Source of the DNA: Bisbaumannia sp015645095
GTDB taxonomy: Bacteria; Pseudomonadota; Gammaproteobacteria; Pseudomonadales; Halomonadaceae
Assembly: GCA_036871055.1 (NCBI GenBank)
Contig: CP141893.1
Span: 1,736,001 to 1,800,000 of the forward strand
Reading direction: 5' to 3'
DNA length: 64,000 nucleotides
How positions within the stretch are numbered: the first letter of the stretch is position 1; every line of letters begins with the position of its first letter. A program made the position numbers and the translations under genes. This document shows positions 18,356 through 25,905 of this stretch, in pieces. A model generated the notes under the pieces. It was not told the DNA's origin and made no database searches. It was given only the letters and a program-made list of their open reading frames with translations.

Positions 18356-19159
18356 TCAGGCCTCGCTGAGCTGAGCCGGCGGGGTGGCGTCGTCCTCGCT
18401 GCCGGCGATATGCAGGGCCACGTCGTGGCTGGCCATCAACTGGCAGATCGCCTGGGGCGGCCGGCGATCGGTGAAGAGGGCATCGATCTGGGTGATGCGG
18501 CCCTGGCGGACCACGGCATTGCGGTGGAACTTGGAGTGGTCGGCGATCAGGTAGACCTGACGGGAGTTGTGGATGATCGCCTGGGCGACCCTGACTTCCT
18601 GGTAGTCGAACTCCAGCAGGGAGCCGTCCTCGTCGATGCCGCTGATACCGATGATGCCGTAGTCGACCTTGAACTGGTTGATGAAGTCGATGGTCGCCTC
18701 ACCGATGATGCCGCCGTCACGAGAGCGCACCTGGCCGCCGGCGATGATCACGTTGAAGTCCTCCTTGTGCTGGAGGATGGCGGCCACGTTGAGGTTGTTG
18801 GTGATCACCTCCAGGCCCTGGTGGTCGAGCAGCGCCTCGGCCACCACCTCGTTGCTGGTACCGATATTGATGAACAGCGAGGCCCGGTCGGGGATCTTGC
18901 TGGCCAGCAGGGCGGCGATGCGCCGCTTGGCCTCCAGGTTGAGGGTCTTGCGGGTCTGGTAGGCGGTATTGACGGTGCTCGACTCGAGGCCGGCGCCGCC
19001 GTGAACCCGGCGCACCAGGCCCTCGTCGGCCAGGGTGTTGAGGTCTCGACGAATGGTCTGGGGCGTGACACCGAACTCCTGGGTCAACTGCTCGATGGAG
19101 GCATAACCCTGACGCTTGATCAGGGTGAGGATGGCGTCGTGTCGCTTGTGCTGGATCAT
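18356..19159 (-). CDS. DeoR/GlpR family transcriptional regulator
   Basis: A 267-residue DeoR-type repressor. The N-terminal winged helix reads YASIEQLTQEFGVTPQTIRR followed by LVRRVHGGA, the typical family signature. The C-terminal sugar-phosphate isomerase-like sensor domain has INIGTSNEVVAEALL and FNVIIAGGQVRSRDGG. GlpR is the closest well-known relative in tone, but no glp gene lies nearby, so the effector and targets are open. The ATG at 19159 was chosen at the family start. The open frame continues upstream across the antisense of the two tRNA genes, and that part is not protein-coding. Confidence 0.85.
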   Translation of the reverse strand: MIQHKRHDAILTLIKRQGYASIEQLTQEFGVTPQTIRRDLNTLADEGLVRRVHGGAGLESSTVNTAYQTRKTLNLEAKRRIAALLASKIPDRASLFINIGTSNEVVAEALLDHQGLEVITNNLNVAAILQHKEDFNVIIAGGQVRSRDGGIIGEATIDFINQFKVDYGIIGISGIDEDGSLLEFDYQEVRVAQAIIHNSRQVYLIADHSKFHRNAVVRQGRITQIDALFTDRRPPQAICQLMASHDVALHIAGSEDDATPPAQLSEA

Positions 19160-19349
19160 GAGACCGTCGCTGTCGTCGGTGGGCCCGCTCGGGCATGGCG
19201 CCCCTATATTAGCAAGCTTGTGGCACGGAGTTGCAGGGGGAGCCTGTCTTGGAGGCGTCCCAGGGGGCATGGGCAGTCGCCGTGGGGCCCGGTGGCGGGG
19301 AGGCGTATGCGGCCAACTGCCTGATCGCAGGGATTTTTTAACTGGGGGC

Positions 19350-19377
19350 TTGCATTCTGTCGGCGACTGCGTAGAAT
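19350..19377 (+). promoter_or_regulatory. Promoter of the tRNA-Val pair
   Basis: TTGCAT (19350-19355) and TAGAAT (19372-19377) are separated by 16 bases, followed by a GC-rich stretch typical of stable RNA promoters. The first tRNA begins 43 bases further on, leaving a short GC-rich leader containing GGGGCAAGCCCC. Confidence 0.65.
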
Positions 19378-19420
19378 ACGCATCCGTTGCCGGGGCAAGC
19401 CCCGGGCAGCAGCGAGACCT

Positions 19421-19497
19421 AGGACCATAGCTCAGTTGGTTAGAGCGCCACGTTGACATCGTGGAGGTCAGCGGTTCAAATCCGCTTGGTCCTACCA
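19421..19497 (+). tRNA. tRNA-Val (GAC), copy 1
   Basis: A 77-base cloverleaf including encoded CCA. The acceptor stem AGGACCA pairs with TGGTCCT, the D arm contains AGTTGGTTA, the anticodon arm CCACG-TTGACAT-CGTGG presents GAC, and the T arm has GGTTCAAATCC. It reads the valine codon GTC (and GTT by wobble). It is identical to the second copy 17 bases downstream. Confidence 0.97.
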
Positions 19498-19514
19498 TCT
19501 CTCGCACCCGCTTC

Positions 19515-19591
19515 AGGACCATAGCTCAGTTGGTTAGAGCGCCACGTTGACATCGTGGAGGTCAGCGGTTCAAATCCGCTTGGTCCTACCA
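19515..19591 (+). tRNA. tRNA-Val (GAC), copy 2
   Basis: It is a perfect copy of the preceding gene over all 77 bases, with CCA encoded. The 17-base spacer (TCTCTCGCACCCGCTTC) is unrelated to the sequence before copy 1, so the duplicated unit is essentially the mature tRNA. Both are likely cut from one transcript that ends at the hairpin just downstream. Confidence 0.97.
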
Positions 19592-19599
19592 AATCTCGA

Positions 19600-19632
19600 C
19601 GCCCCGTGACTCCTGGTCACGGGGCGTTCTCG
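19600..19632 (+). terminator. Intrinsic terminator after tRNA-Val pair
   Basis: An 11-bp perfect stem (CGCCCCGTGAC with GTCACGGGGCG) around a TCCTG loop is followed by TTCTCGT. It lies nine bases after the second tRNA. Confidence 0.8.
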
Positions 19633-19697
19633 TATGGGCGCCATCCGCGGCGAGTCGCCAGACCGGCCTGGCGGGGCCGGCCGGGGGCTTGGCCTCG

Positions 19698-20159
19698 CTA
19701 GAGGTGCTCCAGGTCGGTATGGGCCTGGAAGATCGCCACCAGGGCCTCGATGCCCGCCTGGTCCTGGGGGGTGAAGCGCCCCAGGCGGGGGCTGTCCAGG
19801 TCCAGCACGCCCCACACCTCGCCGTCGTGGAGGATCGGCACCACCAGTTCGGCCCGGGAGGCGCTGTCGCAGGCGATATGATCGGCCACGGCGTGGACGT
19901 CGTCGATGCGCTGGGACTCGTGGCTTCGCGCCGCGGCGCCGCAGACGCCCTGACTGAAGGGGATGGGGGTGCAAGCCGGCTTGCCCTGGAAGGGACCCAG
20001 TACCAGGGTCCGGGGCCGGCGTTGGAGGTAGAAGCCCACCCAGTTGAGGTCGGGGAGTTCCTGCATCAGCAGGGCGCAGGTCTGGGCGCAGTTGGTCAGG
20101 GGGTCGCGATCATCGAGCAGGGCGGCCAGCTGGCGCCCGAGCATGGCATAGTCGCTCAT
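19698..20159 (-). CDS. Free methionine-(R)-sulfoxide reductase (GAF domain)
   Basis: A 153-residue GAF-domain enzyme (fRMsr/MsrC type) that reduces free methionine-R-sulfoxide with thioredoxin. The family pattern is complete: LNWVGFYL, LGPFQGKPAC, FSQGVCGAAA, HIACDSASRAELVVPI and GVLDLDSP. The three conserved cysteines (in KPAC, GVCG and HIACD) are all present. It lies just downstream of metNIQ on the same strand, separated by a hairpin that may end the metNIQ transcript. The context fits recycling of oxidised methionine. Confidence 0.92.
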   Translation of the reverse strand: MSDYAMLGRQLAALLDDRDPLTNCAQTCALLMQELPDLNWVGFYLQRRPRTLVLGPFQGKPACTPIPFSQGVCGAAARSHESQRIDDVHAVADHIACDSASRAELVVPILHDGEVWGVLDLDSPRLGRFTPQDQAGIEALVAIFQAHTDLEHL

Positions 20160-20177
20160 TGTCTCTCTCCTAAAGCG

Positions 20178-20206
20178 CAGGGCCGACCCGGCATGGGTCG
20201 GCCCTG
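20178..20206 (-). terminator. Hairpin at the end of metNIQ
   Basis: A 12-bp stem (CAGGGCCGACCC with its complement) around ATGCC lies 22 bases past the metQ stop. On the minus strand only GCGCTTTAGG follows, so the U-run is weak and read-through into the methionine sulfoxide reductase gene is possible. Confidence 0.65.
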
Positions 20207-20227
20207 TGGATGTGGCGCCGGCGGGAC

Positions 20228-21046
20228 TTATTGCCAGCCGGGGACCGCGCCGCCGTCGAACAGCTCCAGGGCCTTGGCGGCCACCTCGTCGCTCTGGTAG
20301 GCGGAGACCAGCTGCTGGATCTCCTCGCGCTCCTCGTCCCCGGCGCGCACCGCGATCAGGTTGACGTAGGGGGACTCGGGGCCCTCGCGGAGCAGGGCGT
20401 CGTCCAGGTGCAGGCCGGCGGGCTGGGCGAAGGTGTTGTTGATAAAGGCCAGGTCCACGTCGCGCAGGATGCGCGGCAGCTGCGCCGCCTCGATCTCGCG
20501 GAACTGGTAGTTGTGGGGGTTGTCGACGACGTTGACCGGGGTGGCCTCGAGGTTGTCCGGGTCGTCCAGGGCGATCAGGCCGGCGTGGTGCATCAGGATC
20601 ATCGCCCGGCCGCCGTTGGTGGGGTCGTTGGGCAGGGCGATGATGGCCCGCTCCGGCAGCGCCTCGATGCTGTCGTGCTTCTCGGAGTAGGCGCCGATCG
20701 GGTAGACGAAAGTGTGGCCGGCGACCACCAGGTCATAGCCGCGATCCTCCACCATGCTGCGCAGGTAGGGCTCGTGCTGGAAGGCGTTGGCGTCGAGGCT
20801 GCCGTCGGCGAGGGCGGCATTCGGCGAGACGTAGTCGGTGAACTCGATGATCTCCACGTCCAGATCGTAGCGCTCCTTGGCGAGCTGCACGGCCACTTCC
20901 ATCACCTCGGATTCCGGGCCGGACATGGTGCCCACCTTGATGCTGCGGGTGTCGTCATCGCCGCCGCAGCCGGCCAGCAGGGCGCTGCCGAGCAGGGTGG
21001 CACCGATCAGGGCGGGGCGCAGCCAGGTAGCCAGGGGTCGTTGCAT
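20228..21046 (-). CDS. metQ: Methionine ABC transporter substrate-binding lipoprotein
   Basis: A 272-residue NlpA/MetQ lipoprotein (lipobox LLAGC, Cys27) that binds D/L-methionine in the periplasm. Family marks include KVGTMSGPESEVMEVAVQLA, EIIEFTDYVSPNAALADGSL, DANAFQHEPYL and IALPNDPTNGGRAMILMHHA. AGGAGAG precedes the ATG. It is the last gene of metN-metI-metQ, 46 bases after metI, and is presumably under the SAM-responsive leader upstream of metN. Confidence 0.96.
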   Translation of the reverse strand: MQRPLATWLRPALIGATLLGSALLAGCGGDDDTRSIKVGTMSGPESEVMEVAVQLAKERYDLDVEIIEFTDYVSPNAALADGSLDANAFQHEPYLRSMVEDRGYDLVVAGHTFVYPIGAYSEKHDSIEALPERAIIALPNDPTNGGRAMILMHHAGLIALDDPDNLEATPVNVVDNPHNYQFREIEAAQLPRILRDVDLAFINNTFAQPAGLHLDDALLREGPESPYVNLIAVRAGDEEREEIQQLVSAYQSDEVAAKALELFDGGAVPGWQ

Positions 21047-21092
21047 ATTGAAGCTCTCCTTGTGTCCAGGAAGTGCCGGCGAGCCGGCGGAG

Positions 21093-21746
21093 TCACTTGT
21101 GATTGGCGCGGCGTACCAGGGCGTCGCCGAGGCTCTGGAAGCCCTGCACCATTACCACCAGGATCGCCACGGTGATCAGCATCACCATGGGGTCGAAGCG
21201 ATTGTAGCCGTAGCGGATGCCCAGGTCGCCCAGGCCGCCGCCGCCCACGGCGCCGGCCATGGCGGAATAGCTGACCAGGGTCACCACGGTGATGGTCAGG
21301 CCGGTGATGATGCCGCCCCTGGCCTCCGGCAGCAGCACCTTGGTGATGATCTGGAAGGGGGTGGCGCCCATGGATTGGGCGGCCTCCACCAGGCCGGGGG
21401 AGATCTCGTTCAGCGAGCCTTCCACCAGGCGAGCCACGAAGGGGATCGCCGCCACGGTCAGCGGCACGATGGCGGCATTGGTGCCGATGGAGGTGCCGAC
21501 GATCAGCCGGGTGAAGGGGATGATCGCCACCATCAGGATGATAAAGGGCACCGAGCGGCCGATATTGGTGGTGACGCCCAGCACCTGGTTGAGCAGCGGT
21601 CGAGCGAGGATCTGCCCCGGGCGGGTCACATAGAGCAGCACCCCCAGGGGTACCCCCAGCAGGGCCGAGAGAAGCCCCGAGATCCCCACCATATAGAGGG
21701 TATCCAGGGTCGCCTTGAGAATCAGGTCAAGCATCGCGCTGGACAT
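21093..21746 (-). CDS. metI: Methionine ABC transporter permease
   Basis: A 217-residue inner-membrane permease, the same length as E. coli MetI. The start MSSAMLDLILKATLDTLYMV aligns with the E. coli N terminus and has GGAGGTG seven bases upstream. About five membrane spans are evident. The EAA-like loop that contacts the ATPase reads EAAQSMGATPFQIITKVLLP. It overlaps the metN 3' end by 20 bases. Confidence 0.96.
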   Translation of the reverse strand: MSSAMLDLILKATLDTLYMVGISGLLSALLGVPLGVLLYVTRPGQILARPLLNQVLGVTTNIGRSVPFIILMVAIIPFTRLIVGTSIGTNAAIVPLTVAAIPFVARLVEGSLNEISPGLVEAAQSMGATPFQIITKVLLPEARGGIITGLTITVVTLVSYSAMAGAVGGGGLGDLGIRYGYNRFDPMVMLITVAILVVMVQGFQSLGDALVRRANHK

Positions 21747-22770
21747 GGCCGAGCACCTCCACGTCGAGGTCATGGGTTTCGAGATAGGCGATGGCGCGGG
21801 CGGTCTCCTCGGCGCTGCCGATCAGTTCGGCGATCATCAGCCCCAGGGTGCGTTCCTGAATCGACTCCACCTTGGCCTCGAGAATGCTGACATCGATGCC
21901 GCACTCCCGGGCCAGGCGTGAGATCAGCGGAGTGGAGACGGCGTCGCCGCCGAAGGCCAGGCGCACCACCGGATGGGTGTGCTCGCCGGAGGTGGGCTCC
22001 AGGCGTTCGACCAGTGCCGCCGGGGGCTCCAGTTGCAGGAAGTCATTGAGGAAGTGGCGGCCCAGCTCGGTGCGCGGGGCGGTAAAGAAGTCGCCGACCT
22101 CGGCCTCTTCCACCAGTTCGCCGCCGGAGATCAGGCCGACCCGGTGACAGATGCGCTTGACCACCTCCATCTCGTGGGTGATCAGCAGGATGGTCAGGCC
22201 GAGTCGGCGGTTGATGTCCTGCAGCAGGTCGAGGATGGCGCCGGTGGTCTGGGGGTCGAGGGCCGAGGTGGCCTCGTCGCAGAGCAGCACCTTGGGGCGG
22301 CTGGCCAGGGCGCGAGCAATGGCCACCCGCTGCTTCTGGCCGCCGGAGAGCTGGGCGGGGTACTGCTCGCGCTTGTCGGCCAGGCCGACCAGATCCAGCA
22401 GGGGCAGCACCCGCTCGCGGATTTCCGCCTTGCCGACGCCCATCAGCTCCAGGGGCAGGGCCACGTTGGCGAAAACGGTGCGCGAGGCGAGCAGGTTGAA
22501 GTGCTGGAAGATCATGCCGATCTGGTGGCGGGCCTGGTTGAGGGCGGCGCCACTCAGTTCGGTGAGCTCCTGGTCGTCGACCCGCACGCTGCCGGTGGTG
22601 GGGCGTTCCAGCAGGTTGACGCAGCGAATCAGGGTCGACTTGCCGGCCCCGGAGAGGCCGATGACCCCATAGACGGTGCCCTTGGGGACCTCCAGGTCGA
22701 TAGTCTTCAGGGCCTGGACGGCGTGCTCGCCGCTGCCATAGGTCTTGGAGAGGTTGCTGAGCTTGATCAT
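21727..22770 (-). CDS. metN: Methionine ABC transporter ATP-binding protein
   Basis: A 347-residue ABC ATPase powering methionine import. Walker A is GLSGAGKST, the signature LSGGQKQR, Walker B VLLCDEATSALD. The C-terminal NIL regulatory domain (about residues 265-345, VRLAFGGDAVSTPLISRLA) binds methionine and inhibits transport in characterised relatives. The ATG at 22770 has GGGA upstream. The 50 bases before it follow an intrinsic terminator linked to a SAM-II-type aptamer. Confidence 0.97.
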   Translation of the reverse strand: MIKLSNLSKTYGSGEHAVQALKTIDLEVPKGTVYGVIGLSGAGKSTLIRCVNLLERPTTGSVRVDDQELTELSGAALNQARHQIGMIFQHFNLLASRTVFANVALPLELMGVGKAEIRERVLPLLDLVGLADKREQYPAQLSGGQKQRVAIARALASRPKVLLCDEATSALDPQTTGAILDLLQDINRRLGLTILLITHEMEVVKRICHRVGLISGGELVEEAEVGDFFTAPRTELGRHFLNDFLQLEPPAALVERLEPTSGEHTHPVVRLAFGGDAVSTPLISRLARECGIDVSILEAKVESIQERTLGLMIAELIGSAEETARAIAYLETHDLDVEVLGHVQRDA

Positions 22771-22819
22771 GGGTCCCGTGGACTGGTGGGGGCGCCGGGC
22801 GGGCGGGCAGTCGCAGGGC

Positions 22820-22847
22820 AAAAAAAAGGCCACCCTGGCGGGTGGCC
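22820..22847 (-). terminator. Intrinsic terminator in the metNIQ leader (expression platform)
   Basis: On the minus strand an 8-bp stem (GGCCACCC with GGGTGGCC, loop GCCA) is followed directly by eight T. It lies between the aptamer and metN, 50 bases from the start codon. Its 5' arm (CACCC, 22844-22840) is complementary to GGGTG at 22866-22862, the 3' end of the aptamer, giving a candidate antiterminator pairing. Confidence 0.85.
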
Positions 22848-22861
22848 ATCAACGCTGGACA

Positions 22862-22935
22862 CACCCTTTTAGCTGCACTTACCGCCCCCTCGAGAGGGGG
22901 TGGCGGCGCCCGCAATCCGGGTACAAATCGGCGCC
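22862..22935 (-). promoter_or_regulatory. SAM-II (SAM_alpha) riboswitch aptamer with inserted hairpin
   Basis: On the minus strand P1 is GGCGCC (22935-22930) paired with GGCGCC (22910-22905). The loop has GATTTG, ACCC and ATTGC in the order known for SAM-II aptamers, and the 3' strand reads AAGTGCAGCTAAAAGGG, close to the conserved GCTAAAAAGGG end. The pseudoknot is supported: ACCC (22922-22919) can pair with GGGT (22866-22863) and TTGCG with TGCAG. Between P1 and the 3' strand sits an extra hairpin (22885-22900, CCCCCT/AGGGGG, loop CTCG), absent from the minimal aptamer. The location before metN fits SAM feedback on methionine uptake. Confidence 0.82.
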
Positions 22936-22951
22936 TGAAATGAATGAGCGA

Positions 22952-22980
22952 ATGCTAGTGGTTATTGAATGGGCTGTCAA
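22952..22980 (-). promoter_or_regulatory. Sigma-70 promoter of metNIQ
   Basis: On the minus strand TTGACA (22980-22975) and TAGCAT (22957-22952) are separated by 17 bases. The expected transcription start is near 22945, ten bases before the riboswitch P1 stem. The 22771-23164 gap therefore holds the complete metNIQ leader and, beyond it, the ribE promoter region (a possible -10 TAGACT at about 23103), with no gene. Confidence 0.8.
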
Positions 22981-23164
22981 CGACAGTTCGGGCCAAGTTG
23001 TCGCCGATGACGCCTTCTTGCAGAAAATATTACTGCGGCGGGCCGGTGGGGCCCAAGGAATCTCGCTTGCCGAGGGAGAGGCCCGAGGCGGGGCGGGCTG
23101 GTAGACTAGGGCGTTATCCGGGGCCGCATGGGCCGGCCCGTCTCACCATGCTTCGGGAGTCGAG

Positions 23165-23797
23165 ATGTTTACTGGAATCGTACAGGGTACCGCCACGCTG
23201 GTCGAGGTCGTCGAGAAGGAGGCCTTCCGCACCCATGTGGTGGCATTGCCGCAGGCGCTTCGCGAGGGACTGGCCCTGGGGGCCTCGGTGGCCCATAACG
23301 GGGTCTGCCTGACGGTCACCGCCATCGATGGCGAGCGGGTCAGCTTCGACCTGATGCGCGAGACCCTGCGCCTGACCAACCTGGGCGACCTGGCGGTGGG
23401 GGAGCGCGTCAATATCGAGCGGGCCGCCCGCTTCGGCGACGAGATCGGCGGGCACGCCATGTCGGGCCATGTAATCTGCATGGCCGAACTGACCGCCATC
23501 GAGGAGGCGCCCAACAACCGGCGCCTGTGGTTCCGCCTGCCCGAGGCCTATGGGCGCTTTCTCTTCGACAAGGGCTATATCGGCGTCGACGGCATCAGCC
23601 TGACCATCGGCGAGGTGCGCCAGGCCGCCGAGGGGCCGAGCTTCTGCGTCAACCTGATCCCCGAGACCCTGTCGCGCACCACCCTCGGCGAGCGCGCCGA
23701 AGGCGATCGGGTCAATATCGAGATCGACCCCCAGACCCAGGCCATCGTCGAGAGCGTGGAACGGATGCTTGCCGTCCGCCTGCCCCAGTCGTCCTGA
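23165..23797 (+). CDS. ribE: Riboflavin synthase alpha subunit
   Basis: A 210-residue enzyme that dismutates two 6,7-dimethyl-8-ribityllumazine molecules to riboflavin. It starts with the diagnostic MFTGIVQG and has two lumazine-binding repeats; the first contains VAHNGVCLTVTAI and the second KGYIGVDGISLTIGEV. GGHAMSGHV links the active site. Length is standard. No FMN riboswitch is visible upstream, and ribB/ribH are not adjacent. It is divergent from metNIQ. Confidence 0.96.
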   Translation: MFTGIVQGTATLVEVVEKEAFRTHVVALPQALREGLALGASVAHNGVCLTVTAIDGERVSFDLMRETLRLTNLGDLAVGERVNIERAARFGDEIGGHAMSGHVICMAELTAIEEAPNNRRLWFRLPEAYGRFLFDKGYIGVDGISLTIGEVRQAAEGPSFCVNLIPETLSRTTLGERAEGDRVNIEIDPQTQAIVESVERMLAVRLPQSS

Positions 23798-23906
23798 GGG
23801 CCGCGGCCTGACCAAATCGTCAAGGCTGCGTTTGCGGTAAGGGATGGCGCCTGCAGCAGCCATTGCTTATACCTGTATGACGCCGGAAAAAGCGCCCTGC
23901 CGATCA

Positions 23907-23946
23907 GGCGGCGGTCGACGCGCATTGCGTCTCGCGTCGCGCCGCC
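23907..23946. repeat. Strong palindrome upstream of the NCS2 permease
   Basis: GGCGGCG (23907-23913) and CGACGC (23916-23921) pair with GCGTCG (23934-23939) and CGCCGCC (23940-23946), giving 13 pairs with a two-base bulge and a 12-base loop. No T-run follows, so it is not a clear terminator. It lies 65 bases before the permease start. Confidence 0.6.
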
Positions 23947-24010
23947 GCTTTGGGTAGTATGTGCGCCTTTTCCGCCTCTTGACCATCTACGCAAGCGCAC
24001 GGGGCCCCCG

Positions 24011-25315
24011 ATGCTGAAACGACTGCTGGACGACCACTTCAAGCTCAGCGAGCACCACACCACGGTTCGCACCGAGGTCATCGCCGGGATCACCACCTTC
24101 CTGACCATGGCCTATATCATCTTCGTCAACCCGAGCATCCTCTCGGAGACGGGAATGGACTACGGGGCGGTCTTCGTGGCGACCTGTCTGGCGGCGGCCG
24201 TCGGCTGTCTGATCATGGGGTTGTGGGCCAATTATCCCATTGCCCAGGCGCCGGGCATGGGCCTCAATGCCTTCTTCACCTATGGTGTGGTGCTGGGCAT
24301 GGGCTACACCTGGGAGGCGGCGCTCGGGGCGGTGTTCTTCTCCGGCTTCATCTTCCTGTTGCTGAGCATCTTCAAGGTGCGCGAGTGGATCATCAACTCG
24401 ATTCCGCTGTCGCTGCGCCTGGGCATCGCCGCCGGTATCGGTCTCTTCCTGGCGATGATTGCACTGAAGAATGCCGGTATCGTGGTCGCCAATCCGGCCA
24501 CTTACGTGGCCCTGGGGGACATGTCCCAACCGCCGGCCATCTACGCCATGCTGGGCTTCTTCGTGATCACCGCCCTGGCCTATCTCAAGGTTACCGGGGC
24601 GGTGATGATCGGGATTCTGGGCATCACTGTCCTGGCCATGGTGCTGGGCCACAACGAGTATGCCGGCCTGGTCTCCATGCCGCCCTCCATGGCGCCGACC
24701 TTCATGGCGCTGGATCTCGCCGGGGCGCTGGATATCGCCATGCTCAGCGTGATCTTCGCCTTCCTGTTCGTCGACCTCTTCGATACCTCCGGGACCCTGG
24801 TGGGGGTCGCCCATCGTGGCGGCCTGCTCGACAAGGATGGCAAGTTGCCTCGCCTCAATCGGGCGATGATCTCCGACAGTAGCGCTTCCATGGCCGGTGC
24901 CGTGCTGGGGACGTCCACCACCACCAGCTATATCGAGTCCACCGCCGGCATCGCCTCCGGGGGACGCACCGGCCTGACCGCCGTGGTGGTGGCCATCCTC
25001 TTCCTGGTGAGCCTCTTCTTCGCGCCCCTGGCCGGCTCGATTCCCGCCTACGCCACCGCCGGCGCGCTGCTCTATGTGGCCTCGCTGATGGCCGGTAGCC
25101 TGGCCCATGCCAACTGGGAGGACGCCACCGATGCGGCCCCGGTGCTGATCGCCGCCCTGGCCATGCCACTGACCTTCTCGATCGCCGAGGGCATCGCCCT
25201 GGGCTTTGTCAGCTATGTGGCCATCAAGGCGCTGGCCGGGCGTTTCCAGGATCTCAACCCGGCGGTGGTGATCCTGGCGGTACTCTTTGCCCTGAAATTC
25301 CTGTTCCTGGATTGA
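24011..25315 (+). CDS. NCS2-type purine (guanine/hypoxanthine/adenine) permease
   Basis: A 434-residue membrane transporter of the AzgA/PbuG branch of the nucleobase-cation symporter 2 superfamily. The N terminus carries RTEVIAGITTFLTMAYIIFV, then PGMGLNAFFTYGVV and the VDLFDTSGTLVGVA and SSASMAGAVLGTSTTTSYIE motifs typical of this branch. About 12 to 14 membrane spans are apparent. The gene leads directly into apt (nine bases), matching a role in bringing in purine bases for salvage. The precise base is not determined. Confidence 0.9.
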   Translation: MLKRLLDDHFKLSEHHTTVRTEVIAGITTFLTMAYIIFVNPSILSETGMDYGAVFVATCLAAAVGCLIMGLWANYPIAQAPGMGLNAFFTYGVVLGMGYTWEAALGAVFFSGFIFLLLSIFKVREWIINSIPLSLRLGIAAGIGLFLAMIALKNAGIVVANPATYVALGDMSQPPAIYAMLGFFVITALAYLKVTGAVMIGILGITVLAMVLGHNEYAGLVSMPPSMAPTFMALDLAGALDIAMLSVIFAFLFVDLFDTSGTLVGVAHRGGLLDKDGKLPRLNRAMISDSSASMAGAVLGTSTTTSYIESTAGIASGGRTGLTAVVVAILFLVSLFFAPLAGSIPAYATAGALLYVASLMAGSLAHANWEDATDAAPVLIAALAMPLTFSIAEGIALGFVSYVAIKALAGRFQDLNPAVVILAVLFALKFLFLD

Positions 25316-25323
25316 GAGAGTCG

Positions 25324-25869
25324 ATGAGCATCTACGCTGACTACATCAAATCGGTGATTCGCACCGTCCCCGACTGGCCGCAGCCGGGGGTCAACTTCCG
25401 CGATATCACCCCGCTGCTGCAGAACAGTGCCGCCTTTCGCAAGCTGATCGACAGCTTCGTGCATCGCTACCAGGAGATGGACCTGGACGCCATCGCCGCC
25501 ATCGATGCCCGCGGTTTCATCATCGGTGCCCCCCTGGCCTACGAGCTGGGCTGCAGCTTCGTGCCGGTGCGCAAGAAGGGCAAGCTGCCGTTTCGCACCG
25601 TCAGCGAGACCTATACCCTGGAGTATGGGCAGGCCGAGGTGGAGCTCCATGCGGACGCCTTCAAGCAGCACGATCGCATCCTGATCATGGATGACCTGAT
25701 CGCCACCGGCGGCACCATGTTGGCCGCCGCCAAGCTGATCACCCGCTGTGGTGGTCAGGTGGTGGAGACCGCCACCATCATCGACCTGCCCGAGCTGGGC
25801 GGCTCCCAGAAGATCCGCGAGGCGGGGCATAGTGTCTTCGCGGTCTGTTCCTTCACCGAGGACGAGTAA
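25324..25869 (+). CDS. apt: Adenine phosphoribosyltransferase
   Basis: A 181-residue salvage enzyme making AMP from adenine and PRPP. It shows PGVNFRDITPLL at the N terminus, AIDARGFIIGAPLAYELG, VPVRKKGKLPF and the PRPP loop ILIMDDLIATGGT. Its start is only nine bases after the permease stop, so the two form an operon. It is followed within 40 bases by gpt. Confidence 0.96.
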   Translation: MSIYADYIKSVIRTVPDWPQPGVNFRDITPLLQNSAAFRKLIDSFVHRYQEMDLDAIAAIDARGFIIGAPLAYELGCSFVPVRKKGKLPFRTVSETYTLEYGQAEVELHADAFKQHDRILIMDDLIATGGTMLAAAKLITRCGGQVVETATIIDLPELGGSQKIREAGHSVFAVCSFTEDE

Positions 25870-25905
25870 CCTCGTCCTCCCCTCTGGTTTACCGGTACAT
25901 CGATC

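Noticed and set aside
19160..19522. N-terminal extension of the DeoR-type regulator frame
   Set aside because: It runs through the antisense of a tRNA-Val gene; this is a well-known spurious translation. The DeoR helix-turn-helix begins correctly at 19159.
22862..22935. SAM-I (S-box) riboswitch before metN
   Set aside because: No CTTATC...GAGGGA-type core is present; the segment order matches SAM-II instead.
22936..23164. FMN riboswitch before ribE
   Set aside because: None of the conserved RFN-element segments is visible; the region holds the metNIQ promoter and a plain leader.
23798..24010. Purine riboswitch before the NCS2 permease
   Set aside because: The conserved three-way junction sequences (TATA...CCTACC) are absent; only a GC palindrome is seen.
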